The notes: generated by a model from the letters alone, not told the origin. Counted from the first letter of the stretch, positions 45,187 through 54,899 are shown. The stretch is 64,000 bases of DNA from Methanoculleus oceani (GCF_023702065.1 NZ_QFDM01000002.1:857573-921572), one strand, 5' to 3'. Translations and numbers: made by a program.

Positions 45187-47080
45187 CGCCCGGCACCACG
45201 GACGGCTGCTGCTGACTGATGCAGTGGATCGCGCCGAGGCCCTCGACCATCGCCGTGCAGTCGATCCCGGCGACCTCCCGGTCGGGGAAGGCCTGCCGGA
45301 TCCGCGCCAGGGCGATCTCGTCGTTCGGGTGCTTAAAAACCGGCACCAGCACGACGGTATTGCCCACGTAGAAGTTTGCGTAACTTGCCGGCAGCCGTTC
45401 TGCGCCGCCGACCCTCCCCGGCATCGGGAGGGGGATGACCGTTAAGGGATTGCCGTCCTGGTCGGTCGACGCCCGGAGGAGGGCGTAGTTCTCCTGAAGG
45501 AGAGCGTGGTTCTCGTCGTCCTCGTTCTCCTCGAGAGCGCAGACGACGGTTGTCGGGTCCACGAACCGGGCGATATCGTCGACGTGGCCGTCGGTGTCGT
45601 CGCCGGCGATGCCCTGCGTTAACCAGATGACGTGCCCGGCGCCAAGGTAGGCCTCGAGATACGCCTCGATCTCCTCCCTGGAGAGGTGCGGGTTCCGGTT
45701 CGGGTTTAAGAGGCACGCCTCCGTCACGATCACCGTGCCGCGCCCGTTCACCTCGACTGACCCGCCCTCGAGGACGATCCCGGGGGTGAAGAGCGGGAGT
45801 TCCATCTCGCGGTTCATGATGAGCGGGACCCGGGTATCTCCCATGAGTTCCGTGTACTTCTCTCCCCAGGCGTTGAACGTCCAGTTCACCATAGCGAGGC
45901 TCTCCGCCTTCGGGTTGATCAAGAACGTCGGCCCGTAATCCCGGAACCAGACGTCGGCATAATCGGCGAAATGAAACCTGACGCCCCCAGTATCGACGCC
46001 CTCCTCCTCGAGCACCGCCACGATCCGGGTGCGCATCGCTTCGCCGGTGACGAGGAGGTCGACGGGTTCGGACCCGCGGAGCGCCGCGATGATCTCGATG
46101 TAGGTCCGCTCCACCGCGGCAAGGTCGGGGAACGTCTCGCGGTCATGGGGCCAGGAGAGCCAGACGGCGTCGTGCGGCTCCCACTCCGCCGGCATGCGGT
46201 AGCCCGACCCCGCAGGGGTCCTCCCCGGCAGGAACCTCCGGGTGAGCGCCCCGTAGGTCTCCGGCCGCCGGTTCTCAAGGAAGCCCCAGCCTTCCCGGAC
46301 AGCCTCGTTTCCCGCGAGGTCGACCTCGACGATGAGGATTTCCTCACCGGTCCCGCCCGCCCGGGCAAGGACGTTCCCGAACGCATCGGCGACGAACGAA
46401 CTCCCGAAGAACCGGATATCCCCCTCGTCTCCCACCCGGTTGACGGCGGCGACGTGGACGCTGTTTGCTATCGCGTGGCCCCGCTGCACCGTCTCCCACG
46501 CCTCGCGCCAGTCGCCTTCGGGAGGCTCTTCGCCTGCGATATGGCCGATGGCGGTCGGGTAGAAGATTATCTCCGCACCCTGCAGCGCGACCGTCCTCGC
46601 GGCTTCCGGGAACCACTGGTCGTAACAGATGAGCACGGCAATCCGGCCGTGCCGGGTATCGTAGACCCGGTAGCGGTCCCCGGGCCGGAAGTAGTTCTTC
46701 TCGTAGAAGAGGGGATCGTAAGGGACGTGCACCTTCCGATAAGCGGGAAGCAGCCGCCCGTCGGCGTCGATCACCACCGCGGTGTTATAGTGCTCGCCGG
46801 ACGCGGTCCGCTCGTAGAGCGGCACGACGATCACCACGCCGTGCTCCCGGGCAAGCGCCGAGAACGCTTCGGTCGAGGGGCCCGGGATCGTCTCGGCATA
46901 GGCGGAGGCGTCCGTATCCTCATACTGCGGGAAGTAGGGGGCCCGGTAGAGTTCCTGCAGGCAGAGGATCCGCGCACCCTTCGCGATCGCCGTTCTCGCC
47001 ATCTCGAGGGTGCGGGCCAGGTTGCGGTCGGGGTCGTCGCTCACCGCCGTCTGGATGAGGCCGATCGTTTGCGTGCTCAT
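45146..47080 (-). CDS. fused N-carbamoylputrescine amidase - agmatine deiminase
   Basis: 644 residues. Residues 1-285 are a nitrilase-fold amidohydrolase (AguB): Glu43 in LCLQELYRAPYF, Lys116 in YRKVHVPYD, Cys152 in LICYDQWFPEA. Residues 292-644 are agmatine deiminase (AguA): MPAEWEPHDAVWLSWPHDRE, DYADVWFRDYGPTFL, EGGSVEVNGRGT, GDDTDGHVDDIARF and the catalytic Cys620 in IHCISQQQPS. Together they turn agmatine into N-carbamoylputrescine, then putrescine, CO2 and ammonia. The second enzyme of the pathway is at the N-terminus. All catalytic residues are intact. Confidence 0.93.
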   Translation of the reverse strand: MSTQTIGLIQTAVSDDPDRNLARTLEMARTAIAKGARILCLQELYRAPYFPQYEDTDASAYAETIPGPSTEAFSALAREHGVVIVVPLYERTASGEHYNTAVVIDADGRLLPAYRKVHVPYDPLFYEKNYFRPGDRYRVYDTRHGRIAVLICYDQWFPEAARTVALQGAEIIFYPTAIGHIAGEEPPEGDWREAWETVQRGHAIANSVHVAAVNRVGDEGDIRFFGSSFVADAFGNVLARAGGTGEEILIVEVDLAGNEAVREGWGFLENRRPETYGALTRRFLPGRTPAGSGYRMPAEWEPHDAVWLSWPHDRETFPDLAAVERTYIEIIAALRGSEPVDLLVTGEAMRTRIVAVLEEEGVDTGGVRFHFADYADVWFRDYGPTFLINPKAESLAMVNWTFNAWGEKYTELMGDTRVPLIMNREMELPLFTPGIVLEGGSVEVNGRGTVIVTEACLLNPNRNPHLSREEIEAYLEAYLGAGHVIWLTQGIAGDDTDGHVDDIARFVDPTTVVCALEENEDDENHALLQENYALLRASTDQDGNPLTVIPLPMPGRVGGAERLPASYANFYVGNTVVLVPVFKHPNDEIALARIRQAFPDREVAGIDCTAMVEGLGAIHCISQQQPSVVPGVTCPGEETASREE

Positions 47081-47177
47081 CGTATCATCTCTCCGTACCG
47101 GTAGGACGCTCCAGCGTTTTATAGCAACCGCCGGGCCATAGCGTTATCCGGCATCGTGTCGGAACTTTACGGAAGCA

Positions 47178-47738
47178 ATGGATCTCGCGACAACCCTCCT
47201 CATCGCCGTCGCCCTCGCGATGGATGCGTTTGCCGTCTCGATCAGCGGAGGCGCCACCCTGCGGGAGGATCGGGGGCGATGGGCCCTCATCGCCGGTGCG
47301 CTCTTCGGAGGATTCCAGGCAGGGATGCCGGTGCTCGGGTGGCTCGGCGGGGTGACTCTCGCCTCATTCATCGGGATCTGGGGGCCCTGGATCGCCTTCC
47401 TCCTGCTTGCCCTGATCGGCGGGAAGATGATCGTCGAGGCGGTGCGGGGGAACGGCGAGAGCGTGCAGTTTGCCGCCGGGAGCATGGCCGTGCTGTTCCT
47501 GCTCGCCGTCGCGACGAGCATCGACGCGCTCGCCGTCGGCGTCACGTTCGCCGTGCTGGATACCCCCATCCTCTGGCCCGCAGTCACGATCGGCATCGTG
47601 ACCTTCGCCCTCTCCGCCGCCGGCGTGCTCGTGGGGAGCTCCTTTGGCCGGGTGTTCGGGCGGAGGGTCGAGATCCTCGGCGGGGTGATTCTGATCGGCA
47701 TCGGTCTGCGGATCCTGTTCGACCATCTCGCCCTCTGA
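47178..47738 (+). CDS. mntP: MntP-family manganese efflux pump
   Basis: 186 residues, six membrane helices arranged as two related halves. Conserved Asp-containing motifs: [20 protein letters not shown] and [20 protein letters not shown], typical of MntP. Exports Mn(II). ATG at 47178. No yybP-ykoY-like riboswitch is evident in the 97 bp upstream. Convergent with the DUF362 gene, 3 bp apart. Confidence 0.93.
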   Translation: MDLATTLLIAVALAMDAFAVSISGGATLREDRGRWALIAGALFGGFQAGMPVLGWLGGVTLASFIGIWGPWIAFLLLALIGGKMIVEAVRGNGESVQFAAGSMAVLFLLAVATSIDALAVGVTFAVLDTPILWPAVTIGIVTFALSAAGVLVGSSFGRVFGRRVEILGGVILIGIGLRILFDHLAL

Positions 47739-47741
47739 TAT

Positions 47742-48662
47742 TCAGGCGGTCTCGTCCAGGATCCGCCGCATATCGAGGACGAGCTCTTTGCTCTCGGAAT
47801 CGAGCGCGACGAGCCGCAGATCCTCTGCCGACTTAACACCGATTTCGAGCTCCGCCGCCCGGGCGATCGGGTCCATCTCAAATATCCGGCCCTGCATCAC
47901 CTCCGGCGTCGTGCCGTGGAGGCGAAGCAGCGCAACTCCGGCGGCATCGAGGGCGACGCGGTCGGTGCTCGCGAGGATGACGTTCGGGGCAATACGGGTG
48001 CCCCGCTCGGGCCCACCGGTCGAGAACCCCTCCGTTGCGTCCAGAATAGCGATGTCGCAGGGAAAGAACCGGTTGATCTCGGCGATCATCCTGCGCTGGT
48101 GCGGCGACGAATGAAGTTCCGCCATGTAGTTGTAGCCATCCTCCGGGTTTCTCTTCGCCACGGCCCCGACCGGGTTCTTCAGGGAGAGGGAGATATGCCC
48201 GCCGAACCGGTGAGTCTTCAGGCAGCAGGTCTGGACCACCGCATCCGCCTCCCGGAAGACCCGGGCGATCAGGAACCCACGCTCCCAGTGGAGACCGTCC
48301 GGCGGGATCGCCTCCCACTCCCCGGGAGGGAGGGCGTCGAGCGCCACCACCTCCGCCCCCGTCCTGGCCGCGACGTCGGCGGCGCCCCGGTTCTTCAGCA
48401 CCGCACCGGTCTCCCCCATCCCGCTCCGCTCACCGAGCCGGACCGTCCGGGCACCGGCATCGCGGACCTGCCCGAGGATCGCTTCCAGCGCATCGGGATG
48501 GGTCGTCGCGGGGAACGGGTCGTCGCTGTTGAAGTTCGCCTTGACTGCAACGGTCTTTTTGTCGAGGGAAGGGGTGCCAATCTCCCGCCAGAGCGCTTCG
48601 ACGGCGTGATAACGATCCGACGCATCGACGATGTAGACTTCGGATGCCGCTGGGGATGCCAT
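47742..48662 (-). CDS. DUF362 family protein
   Basis: 306 residues. TVAVKANFNSDDPFPATTHP near the N-terminus, LGERSGMGETGAVLKNRG, VQTCCLKTHRFGGHISLSLK and ILASTDRVALDAAGVALLRL match DUF362, which includes proteins often fused to ferredoxin domains; none is fused here. Function unknown. ATG at 48662 is chosen over a TTG 21 bp upstream. Confidence 0.85.
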   Translation of the reverse strand: MASPAASEVYIVDASDRYHAVEALWREIGTPSLDKKTVAVKANFNSDDPFPATTHPDALEAILGQVRDAGARTVRLGERSGMGETGAVLKNRGAADVAARTGAEVVALDALPPGEWEAIPPDGLHWERGFLIARVFREADAVVQTCCLKTHRFGGHISLSLKNPVGAVAKRNPEDGYNYMAELHSSPHQRRMIAEINRFFPCDIAILDATEGFSTGGPERGTRIAPNVILASTDRVALDAAGVALLRLHGTTPEVMQGRIFEMDPIARAAELEIGVKSAEDLRLVALDSESKELVLDMRRILDETA

Positions 48663-48739
48663 GCGCGCAGAGTGCCCCGCCAACCTATAAAAAATGTATG
48701 CTGCCGGCCCGGTTCCGGGGAAAACGGCTGATTTGAGGG

Positions 48740-48900
48740 TGCGACGGGCCGAAGGGCCGGAGCTTGAGAAAACCCGGAGGGTTTTCGAGTTGCGACGGAC
48801 GGCACGTCCGGAGCTTGAGCACCGTTAGGTGTGAAGGCAGGAGTTTGAGGGAACGCGAAGCGTTTCCGGGCAGGAGTTTGAGAAGACCGGAGGCATTCCA
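48740..48900. repeat. modular hairpin repeat array, locus E
   Basis: In the reverse sense to locus B: GGCC-GAAG-GGCC (48747-48758), AAAACCC-GGA-GGGTTTT (48769-48785), GGACG-GCA-CGTCC (48797-48809), CACC-GTTA-GGTG near 48820, AACGC-GAA-GCGTT (48852-48864). The linker GGAGCTTGAG follows the first and third stems; GGCAGGAGTTTGAG variants follow later ones. The remaining intergenic DNA to 49142 holds no gene I can support. Confidence 0.85.
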
Positions 48901-49142
48901 ATGATGCCCTCCGGGCATGGGCGCCGGCCGGTCCCGCCGCACCGGACGTCCGGACGATAACCACCTCCGGGCAGGCGGATCCGGGCGCCGCATTCGACAC
49001 GTATAAGAGCACCACGAGCGCAATACGTAGTAAACCTCAAGGCACCGTAGAGACCGCGCGTCCTCGCGTGGAATGCTTTCAAAAGGCATGCGGGCCCGCC
49101 CGCTGCCCCTGAAAGAGTAAAAGGTATGAGGCCAGTACAATC

Positions 49143-49598
49143 ATGACTTCCAGAATGCATACCCCCCACACCACCTGTCCCAGCTGCCACGAAGAGGTCT
49201 TCCTGGACGAACTCGTGGGCGGGCGCTGCCCCCTCTGCGGGTATTCCCTCGACGAAGACGAAGGAGCGTGCAGCGACTACGAGGAGACCATCGAGCGCTC
49301 CGACCTAGGGTGGATGATCTTCCAATTTTACGTCTTCAAACGGTTCTGCAGCGAGGGAGCAAACCCGCTCCAGGTCATGCAGATCCTCTCCCGGTATGAG
49401 GAGCTCACCCAGTGCAACCCCGCCGACGCGGAGAAGATGCAGTTCACTCTGGAAGTTCCGATGAGCCGCTGGGAGCGACTGCTCCCGAAAAAATGCGCGA
49501 AATGCGGCAGATTGTTCTTCTCGGGCGGAAAAGCGACGATATCGGGAGACATCTCGTCCCCCGAACACGTAAAATCGTATACCTGCCCGTCCTGCTGA
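49143..49598 (+). CDS. zinc-ribbon protein, uncharacterised
   Basis: 151 residues. An N-terminal CxxC pair (TTCPSCHEEV and RCPLCGYSL) is followed by an acidic stretch, then a helical middle (SDLGWMIFQFYVFKRFCSEG, LQVMQILSRYEELTQCN), and a C-terminal CxxC pair (CAKCGRLFF and TCPSC). This looks like two zinc ribbons around a helical core. Function unknown; could be an RNA- or protein-binding adaptor. Stop abuts the convergent proS stop with no gap. ATG 49143 has GAGG about 14 bp upstream. Confidence 0.75.
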   Translation: MTSRMHTPHTTCPSCHEEVFLDELVGGRCPLCGYSLDEDEGACSDYEETIERSDLGWMIFQFYVFKRFCSEGANPLQVMQILSRYEELTQCNPADAEKMQFTLEVPMSRWERLLPKKCAKCGRLFFSGGKATISGDISSPEHVKSYTCPSC

Positions 49599-51032
49599 TC
49601 AGTAGGTCCGGGCAACCAGGGCGGACGTGCCGTTCCCGCCGCAGGCGATGCACGGGCCGTCCGAGACGGCGATCAGGTCCGATCTGATATCGGACCCGAG
49701 GATGCTTGCATCCACCGCCGCCTCAATCTTTTCCGCACACTCCTGCGACCCGCACCAGTGGACGACCGCAACCCCGGTCTTCACCGCTGCGGCAGCCTCG
49801 TCCAGGGTCCCGGTCACGGCGATCCGTGCGGCCATCGCCTGCCGCGCCGCCTGCGAGAGTTCCTCCCCGAACTGTGCAAGGACGGAGCAGACCCCTTCTA
49901 CGACGCCCCGGCGATCGAGCGTGGTCTTCCTGCCCGTACGGGTGACGGCGACGACCGTGTTCGCGTCGATATCCCGCGGGCCCACCTCGATCCGCAGCGG
50001 GACGCCGCGCATCTCCCAGTGGTAGTACTTCGCGCCCGGGCGCATATCCCGGTCGTCCAGTTTCACGGCGAACCCCGCGTTCCGGAACTCCTCCTGAAGC
50101 GCCCCGGCCGCCGCGAGCACCTCTTCGCGTCGTTTTCCGACGATGATCGGCACGATGACGACCTCTATCGGCGCGACCTCCGGCGGGAGCACGAGCCCCT
50201 TATCGTCGCCGTGGACGCTTACCACAGCCGCAATCGACCGCTCGGAGATGCCGTAGCAGGTCTGGTAGGCGTACTGCCGCTCCCCGTTCGCGTCCTCGTA
50301 GGTGATGTCATAGGTGCGGGAGAAGTGGTCGCCGAGCATGTGCACCGTGCCTATCTGGAGCGTCTTTCCATCGGGCATGATGGTATCGACCGCGATGGTG
50401 TAGTCGGCACCCGGGAACTTGTCCCAGGCCGGGCGGCGGGATACGATCACCGGCACCCGGAGGCTGTCGTAGAACTCCCGGTAGAGGCCGAGCGCGACCT
50501 CCACCTGTGCCGCCGCCTCCTCCCACGTCGCGTGCACGGTATGTGCCTCCTTAAACGACGTGATCTCCCGGAGACGGATGAGCGGGCGGGTGTGCTTCGT
50601 CTCGTAGCGGAACGTATTGACGATCTGGTAGAGTTTCAGGGGCAGGTCCGTGTGGGACCGGATCCAGAGGGAGTACATCGGGTAGATGGCGGTCTCGCTC
50701 GTGGGCCGAAGGGCGAGCGGGACGTCGAGCTCGTTCCTGCCGCCGTGGGTGACCCAGTAGACCTCGTCCTCGAAGCCCTTGATGTGCTCGGCCTCCTTCA
50801 TGAACTCGGTCTCGGGGATCAGGAGCGGAAACATCGTCTCCGCGTGGTCGCGGTCCATAAGGTCCCGGAGTATCCCGTATGCACGCTTCCTGATGCCGAA
50901 CCCGTGGGGGTACCAGACGTACAGCCCCTTGACCGGGTAGCGGACGTCCATGATCTCGGCTCGCCAGAGAATCTCGTTGTACCACTGGGAAAAATCGTCT
51001 TTCCGGGGAAGTACGCCTGTATCTTCTTCCAT
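49599..51032 (-). CDS. proS: prolyl-tRNA synthetase, archaeal/eukaryotic type
   Basis: 477 residues, the short archaeal-type class II enzyme without the bacterial editing insertion. Motif 2 region is [19 protein letters not shown], with [20 protein letters not shown] just before. Motif 3 region is [20 protein letters not shown]. The anticodon-binding domain follows, and the C-terminal zinc-like domain has Cys in [11 protein letters not shown] and CIACGGNG, ending ALVARTY with C-terminal Tyr as usual. Downstream of SpoIIM and DUF63 genes on the same strand. Confidence 0.95.
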   Translation of the reverse strand: MEEDTGVLPRKDDFSQWYNEILWRAEIMDVRYPVKGLYVWYPHGFGIRKRAYGILRDLMDRDHAETMFPLLIPETEFMKEAEHIKGFEDEVYWVTHGGRNELDVPLALRPTSETAIYPMYSLWIRSHTDLPLKLYQIVNTFRYETKHTRPLIRLREITSFKEAHTVHATWEEAAAQVEVALGLYREFYDSLRVPVIVSRRPAWDKFPGADYTIAVDTIMPDGKTLQIGTVHMLGDHFSRTYDITYEDANGERQYAYQTCYGISERSIAAVVSVHGDDKGLVLPPEVAPIEVVIVPIIVGKRREEVLAAAGALQEEFRNAGFAVKLDDRDMRPGAKYYHWEMRGVPLRIEVGPRDIDANTVVAVTRTGRKTTLDRRGVVEGVCSVLAQFGEELSQAARQAMAARIAVTGTLDEAAAAVKTGVAVVHWCGSQECAEKIEAAVDASILGSDIRSDLIAVSDGPCIACGGNGTSALVARTY

Positions 51033-51068
51033 CCGTCTCGAACCTCAAAAACTGTCGATCTTGCCTCG

Positions 51069-51635
51069 TTAAGCGATCATACTTAGGATTGCAGGCGTAA
51101 TAAATGCCTCTACGGCCGCCGCAACCGCGAGGAGCGGGACGACGACCCGGAGAAAGAGGCGGGTGAGAGGCACGGCTCCGGCAGCGGCATCGCCTCCACC
51201 CTGCCACTCGTCGATGAGCTCCCGCCCGAGGAGGAGCCCGAGGCCTCCCGCGATGAGGAAGGCAGGGATCTCGAAGATGCCGTGCGGCAGGAGCGCCGCC
51301 GCAATGTAGAGCAGACCCTGCTGTTGCCGCACGAGTTCCGTCACCGCACCGATCAAAAGACCGTTGACCGAGAGGATCAGCACTGTGACCACGCCGAGCG
51401 AGGCTCCCCCGAGGAAGAGGAGGAGACAGGCGGCCAGGTTGTTTAAGAACAGTTTGACCGCGAGGACCGGCCGGGAGTCGGAGAGGAGGCCCGCTACGAC
51501 CTGGTTGCGGAAGAGGGTCATGACCTCCGCGCCGATCGACGGGTCGCGGGCCACGGCAAAGACGCCGAGGCCGACCGAGACGGCAAAGAAGACGGCCGCG
51601 AGGATCGTGGCCCGGGCGAGCGAGAGTTCAGACAT
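51069..51635 (-). CDS. SpoIIM-family (stage II sporulation M-like) membrane protein
   Basis: 188 residues with about five membrane helices. FRNQVVAGLLSDSRPVLAVK and FLNNLAACLLLFLGGASLGV, then LLPHGIFEIPAFLIAGGLGL, are the conserved blocks of the SpoIIM/DUF95 family. In non-sporulating archaea the role is unknown (membrane stress or transport has been suggested). Starts inside the DUF63 gene (8 bp overlap), so the two are coupled. Confidence 0.85.
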   Translation of the reverse strand: MSELSLARATILAAVFFAVSVGLGVFAVARDPSIGAEVMTLFRNQVVAGLLSDSRPVLAVKLFLNNLAACLLLFLGGASLGVVTVLILSVNGLLIGAVTELVRQQQGLLYIAAALLPHGIFEIPAFLIAGGLGLLLGRELIDEWQGGGDAAAGAVPLTRLFLRVVVPLLAVAAAVEAFITPAILSMIA

Positions 51636-52473
51636 AGAGCACCATCCGCACCAGGTCCCGTATCCCCGGCGCCATGCCGACGACGATCATGGCCAGCAGG
51701 ATGAGGTGCCAGAGGTCGGGGTTTCCTTCCCGCCGGTACATCTCGAGGACGTATACGGCAGGGACGATCACCGCGATCTTGAGGAGGAACATCGAGAACG
51801 CGCTGCCGGTCGCCTCGATCAGGCCCGAGCCCACGACGTGCTGCTCCACGTAGTGGACGGGATGGATATCGATCCCGTAACTTGTCGCGCTCGCATCCAG
51901 CATGTGGCCGAAGATGAGGAGTTTATAGAGGATGTTTGAGGCGTAGTCCCACTTCAGCACGTAAACAAGGAACGCCCAGAGGGCGAGCGACGTGACTGTC
52001 GCGAGGGCGAGGATGGTAACGAGGACGTCGAGCGCGATCGTCGCCTCGGTGAGGCCGAACCAGACGAGCGCCGCGGTGGCGAGGAGGCAGGCGACGATCC
52101 CCGCCCCCCCGTAGACCCGGCTGTAGCGGGCGGTGAGCCCGGCGTTCTCAGCGAGTTTTCCGAGAAAGAGGGCGATCGCCGCGACCGCAAAGATCGAGAA
52201 GAAAATCAGGGGCGTGATCAGGAGAAACCGGAGGTCGGAGACGATCATCCCGGTATCCTCGACGACCCGGAGAAGCCCTCCAAGGACGACGAAGGGCATG
52301 GTCGCAAGCACCAGTTCGTCGTCGATGGCGATCGAGTAGCGCCGGAGCCCCCGGTAAACGAGGTAGACCGCCGCGATGAGGATCAGGGCGTAGGTCAGCG
52401 TATCGACGAGCGTGTACGCCTCGCCGTAACGGATGGGATCTATGTAATATTTGTAGAGGAACTCCCTAATCAT
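51628..52473 (-). CDS. DUF63 family membrane protein
   Basis: 281 residues, about eight membrane helices. MIREFLYKYYIDPIRYGEAY opens the protein; YVLKWDYASNILYKLLIFGH and MLDASATSYGIDIHPVHYVE, with the Asp and His residues, are conserved in DUF63, an archaeal family of unknown function. Divergent from egsA with only 11 bp between the two start codons, so its promoter must lie inside egsA. Confidence 0.87.
   Translation of the reverse strand: MIREFLYKYYIDPIRYGEAYTLVDTLTYALILIAAVYLVYRGLRRYSIAIDDELVLATMPFVVLGGLLRVVEDTGMIVSDLRFLLITPLIFFSIFAVAAIALFLGKLAENAGLTARYSRVYGGAGIVACLLATAALVWFGLTEATIALDVLVTILALATVTSLALWAFLVYVLKWDYASNILYKLLIFGHMLDASATSYGIDIHPVHYVEQHVVGSGLIEATGSAFSMFLLKIAVIVPAVYVLEMYRREGNPDLWHLILLAMIVVGMAPGIRDLVRMVLYV
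52441..52455 (+). promoter_or_regulatory. probable egsA promoter inside the DUF63 gene
   Basis: TATGTAATATTTGTA lies 30-44 bp upstream of the egsA ATG (52485), in the right place for TATA and a near-leaderless start. It falls within DUF63 codons. No Shine-Dalgarno precedes egsA. Confidence 0.45.
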
Positions 52474-52484
52474 TACTGATCTAA

Positions 52485-53567
52485 ATGAGCGCAGACCGCA
52501 TAAACCTACTCAGAACCAAGGTCTTCGACAAGTCCAAATGGATGCAGCTCCCCCGTGACGTCGTCATCGGCCACGATGTCATCGAGCAGATCCCGGCTGT
52601 CTGCGAAGACCTTGCTCTCGGCGATTCTGTGCTCATCGTATCGGGAAGCCGGACGCGGGACGTCGCCGGGAAGAGAGTCGAGGCGCTTCTTGCCGGCTCC
52701 TACGACGTTGCGACGTTTGCCGCGAGCGTTGGCGATCCCCTCGAGACGATCAGGAAGGCCGAGGCGGCGGCGGCAGAGGCCGGGTTCGTCATCGGCGTCG
52801 GCGGCGGGCGGGTCATCGACACGGCGAAGATCGCCTCCTACAACGCCGACCGTCACTTCATCAGCGTCCCGACCGCCGCATCGCACGACGGCATCGCCTC
52901 ATCGAGGGCCTCGGTCCCGACCGCCGAAGGGAACGTCTCGCTCGCCGCCGAGCCGCCCATCGCCGTCGTCGCCGATACCGCCATCATCGCTTCGGCGCCT
53001 CACCGGCTGCTCGCGTCCGGGTGTGCGGACATCATGGCAAACTGCACCGCAATCCTCGACTGGGAGCTCTCCCACCGTCTTCGGGGCGAACCGATCTCGG
53101 AGTATGCCCTGACGCTCTCCCGGATGACCGCCGAGATCCTCTTTCAGAACGCCGACCTCATCAAACCGCACTCAGAGGAGAGTGCCTGGATCGTGACGAA
53201 AGCGCTGGTCTCCTCGGGCGTCGCGATGAGCATCGCGGGATCGTCACGGCCCGGGAGCGGCGGCGAGCACAAGTTCTCGCACGCACTGGAGCGGCTCGCA
53301 CCGGGAAAGGGCCTCCACGGGGAGAAGTGCGGCATAGGGGCCATCATCACGATGTACCTCCACGGCGGGGACTGGGAAGGGATCCGCAGTTCCCTGCAGA
53401 AGATCGGTGCACCGACCACCCCCGCCGAGATCGGGGTCGACGACGAGACGGCCGTGGCGGCGCTGCTCGCGGCCCGGACGATCCGGCCGGAACGGTTCAC
53501 GATACTGGATATGGGGCTGACCGAGGAATCGGCGCGGGACCTCGTGAAGATGCTTTACCGGGAGTGA
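52485..53567 (+). CDS. egsA: NAD(P)-dependent sn-glycerol-1-phosphate dehydrogenase
   Basis: Reduces dihydroxyacetone phosphate to sn-glycerol 1-phosphate, the backbone of archaeal ether lipids. 360 residues. FVIGVGGGRVIDTAKIASY (nucleotide binding), VPTAASHDGIASSRASV, Asp in SGCADIMANCTAI, and metal His in SRPGSGGEHKFSHALE and LHGEKCGIGAIITMYLHGG. Complete and typical for the enzyme. Probably cotranscribed with UPF0179, 4 bp downstream. Confidence 0.96.
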   Translation: MSADRINLLRTKVFDKSKWMQLPRDVVIGHDVIEQIPAVCEDLALGDSVLIVSGSRTRDVAGKRVEALLAGSYDVATFAASVGDPLETIRKAEAAAAEAGFVIGVGGGRVIDTAKIASYNADRHFISVPTAASHDGIASSRASVPTAEGNVSLAAEPPIAVVADTAIIASAPHRLLASGCADIMANCTAILDWELSHRLRGEPISEYALTLSRMTAEILFQNADLIKPHSEESAWIVTKALVSSGVAMSIAGSSRPGSGGEHKFSHALERLAPGKGLHGEKCGIGAIITMYLHGGDWEGIRSSLQKIGAPTTPAEIGVDDETAVAALLAARTIRPERFTILDMGLTEESARDLVKMLYRE

Positions 53568-53571
53568 GACA

Positions 53572-54024
53572 ATGACGAAAGAGAAGACAAAGGTGACGCT
53601 GATCGGGGCCGCACTCGCAAAGCCGGGACTTGATTTCGTGTATGAGGGGATCGTGTGCACCGAGTGCGAGGGCTGCAAGGTGCGCAAGGTCTGCCATAAC
53701 CTGCAGTCGGGGAAGAAGTACCGTGTCGTTGCGGCCCGCCCGAACACCCGGCACGACTGCCCGGTTCACCACGAGGCGGCGGTCGCGGTCGACGTGGTGG
53801 AGGCCCCCATCGTCGCGCTGATCGGCGCCGACATGGCGATAGCGAACTCGAAGATCCGCTACGAGTTCTCCTGCCCGAGAAGCGAGTGCCGGAGTTACCG
53901 GCTCTGCCGCCCCGACGGCATCATCGAAGGAGAGAAGTACGTCGTCGGGGAGGTTCTCGGCAACGCCCCCGACGTCTGCGAGCGTAGCCGCCCCCTGAAA
54001 CTGGTGGAACTGCGGCCGGCCTGA
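53572..54024 (+). CDS. UPF0179 family protein
   Basis: 150 residues. Cys-rich: VCTECEGCKVRKVC near the N-terminus, RHDCPVHHEAA, and FSCPRSECRSYRLCRPDG near the C-terminus, suggesting one or two metal or Fe-S sites. The family is restricted to archaea and its function is unknown. Follows egsA closely and ends 2 bp before the convergent ADP-ribosylglycohydrolase stop. Confidence 0.9.
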   Translation: MTKEKTKVTLIGAALAKPGLDFVYEGIVCTECEGCKVRKVCHNLQSGKKYRVVAARPNTRHDCPVHHEAAVAVDVVEAPIVALIGADMAIANSKIRYEFSCPRSECRSYRLCRPDGIIEGEKYVVGEVLGNAPDVCERSRPLKLVELRPA

Positions 54025-54026
54025 CG

Positions 54027-54899
54027 CTACGGCCGGCTCACCCGGGCGAGCCGCCGGGCGAGGTCGAGGAGTTCCTCCCGGTCCTGGAGCGCAGCGAGCC
54101 ACGACTCCGGGATCGCCTCGCACCCGAAGCGCGCCCCGGCGAGTCCGCCGGCGATCGCCCCAACGGTATCGGCGTCGCCCCCGAGGTTGACCGCCGCGAC
54201 CACCGCTTCGCGGAAGGAGACGGCATCCATGAAGATACTGACGGCGCAGTGAGTGCAGAGGACGGCGTCGAGCGAGGGCTCGGGCGGATACGCCCGGTAA
54301 TCCTCGAGCAGCCCCCGGAGTTCCGGGTCGGAGCAGGCCGCAAGGGCACGGCCAAAGGCTACAGGAGCCTCCTCTCCCCGGCACATCCCGCTGACCATGC
54401 GGTTGACGAACGCCGAGGCTTCGCCGGCGACGGGGTCGAAGTGCGTGACGGCCGATGCGGCGAGGCTTGCTTCCCGGACTTCCTGTGGCGGGTAGAAGAT
54501 GCCGACCGGGACCCCGCGCATCACGCTCCCGTTGCTCCTGCTCCCGCCCCGCGCCTCGTACACCGTCCTCGCGGCAGCCGAAGGCGGGACGCCCTTTTCG
54601 ATCAGGTCGAGGACGGCGCGGGACGTCGGCCCGAAGAACTCCGGATAGGCCCGGTATACCCGAATTAAACGTCGGGCGAAGTCGTCCGGATCGAACTTCC
54701 CGCACCCGACGAGGGTCTGCGCCAGGGCTGACGCCTGCAGGGTATCGTCGGTGTACTGGCCGGGGAGGGTGTCATGAATTCCGCCCCCGGACATCTCCGT
54801 TACGGCGATTGGGGCCGGCGGGAGGCCTTCCAGGGGCGCGCCCAGAGCGTCGCCTATTGCAAGCCCGATGAACGCTCCGACCGCCCGCATCTTGTGCAT
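54027..54899 (-). CDS. ADP-ribosylglycohydrolase (DraG/ARH) family protein
   Basis: 290 residues, all helical. Di-metal binding motifs are in GLAIGDALGAPLEGLPPAPI, PGQYTDDTLQASALAQTLVG and, near the C-terminus, NLGGDADTVGAIAGGLAGAR; the Asp residues are all present. Removes ADP-ribose from proteins or hydrolyses ADP-ribosyl compounds. A TTTTTATATG element 4-13 bp before the ATG at 54899 is too close for a TATA box there, so translation may instead start at the in-frame ATG at 54887. Confidence 0.88.
   Translation of the reverse strand: MHKMRAVGAFIGLAIGDALGAPLEGLPPAPIAVTEMSGGGIHDTLPGQYTDDTLQASALAQTLVGCGKFDPDDFARRLIRVYRAYPEFFGPTSRAVLDLIEKGVPPSAAARTVYEARGGSRSNGSVMRGVPVGIFYPPQEVREASLAASAVTHFDPVAGEASAFVNRMVSGMCRGEEAPVAFGRALAACSDPELRGLLEDYRAYPPEPSLDAVLCTHCAVSIFMDAVSFREAVVAAVNLGGDADTVGAIAGGLAGARFGCEAIPESWLAALQDREELLDLARRLARVSRP

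Noticed and set aside
47081..47177. yybP-ykoY manganese riboswitch before mntP
   Set aside because: The 97 bp leader lacks the conserved paired loops that I could recognise.
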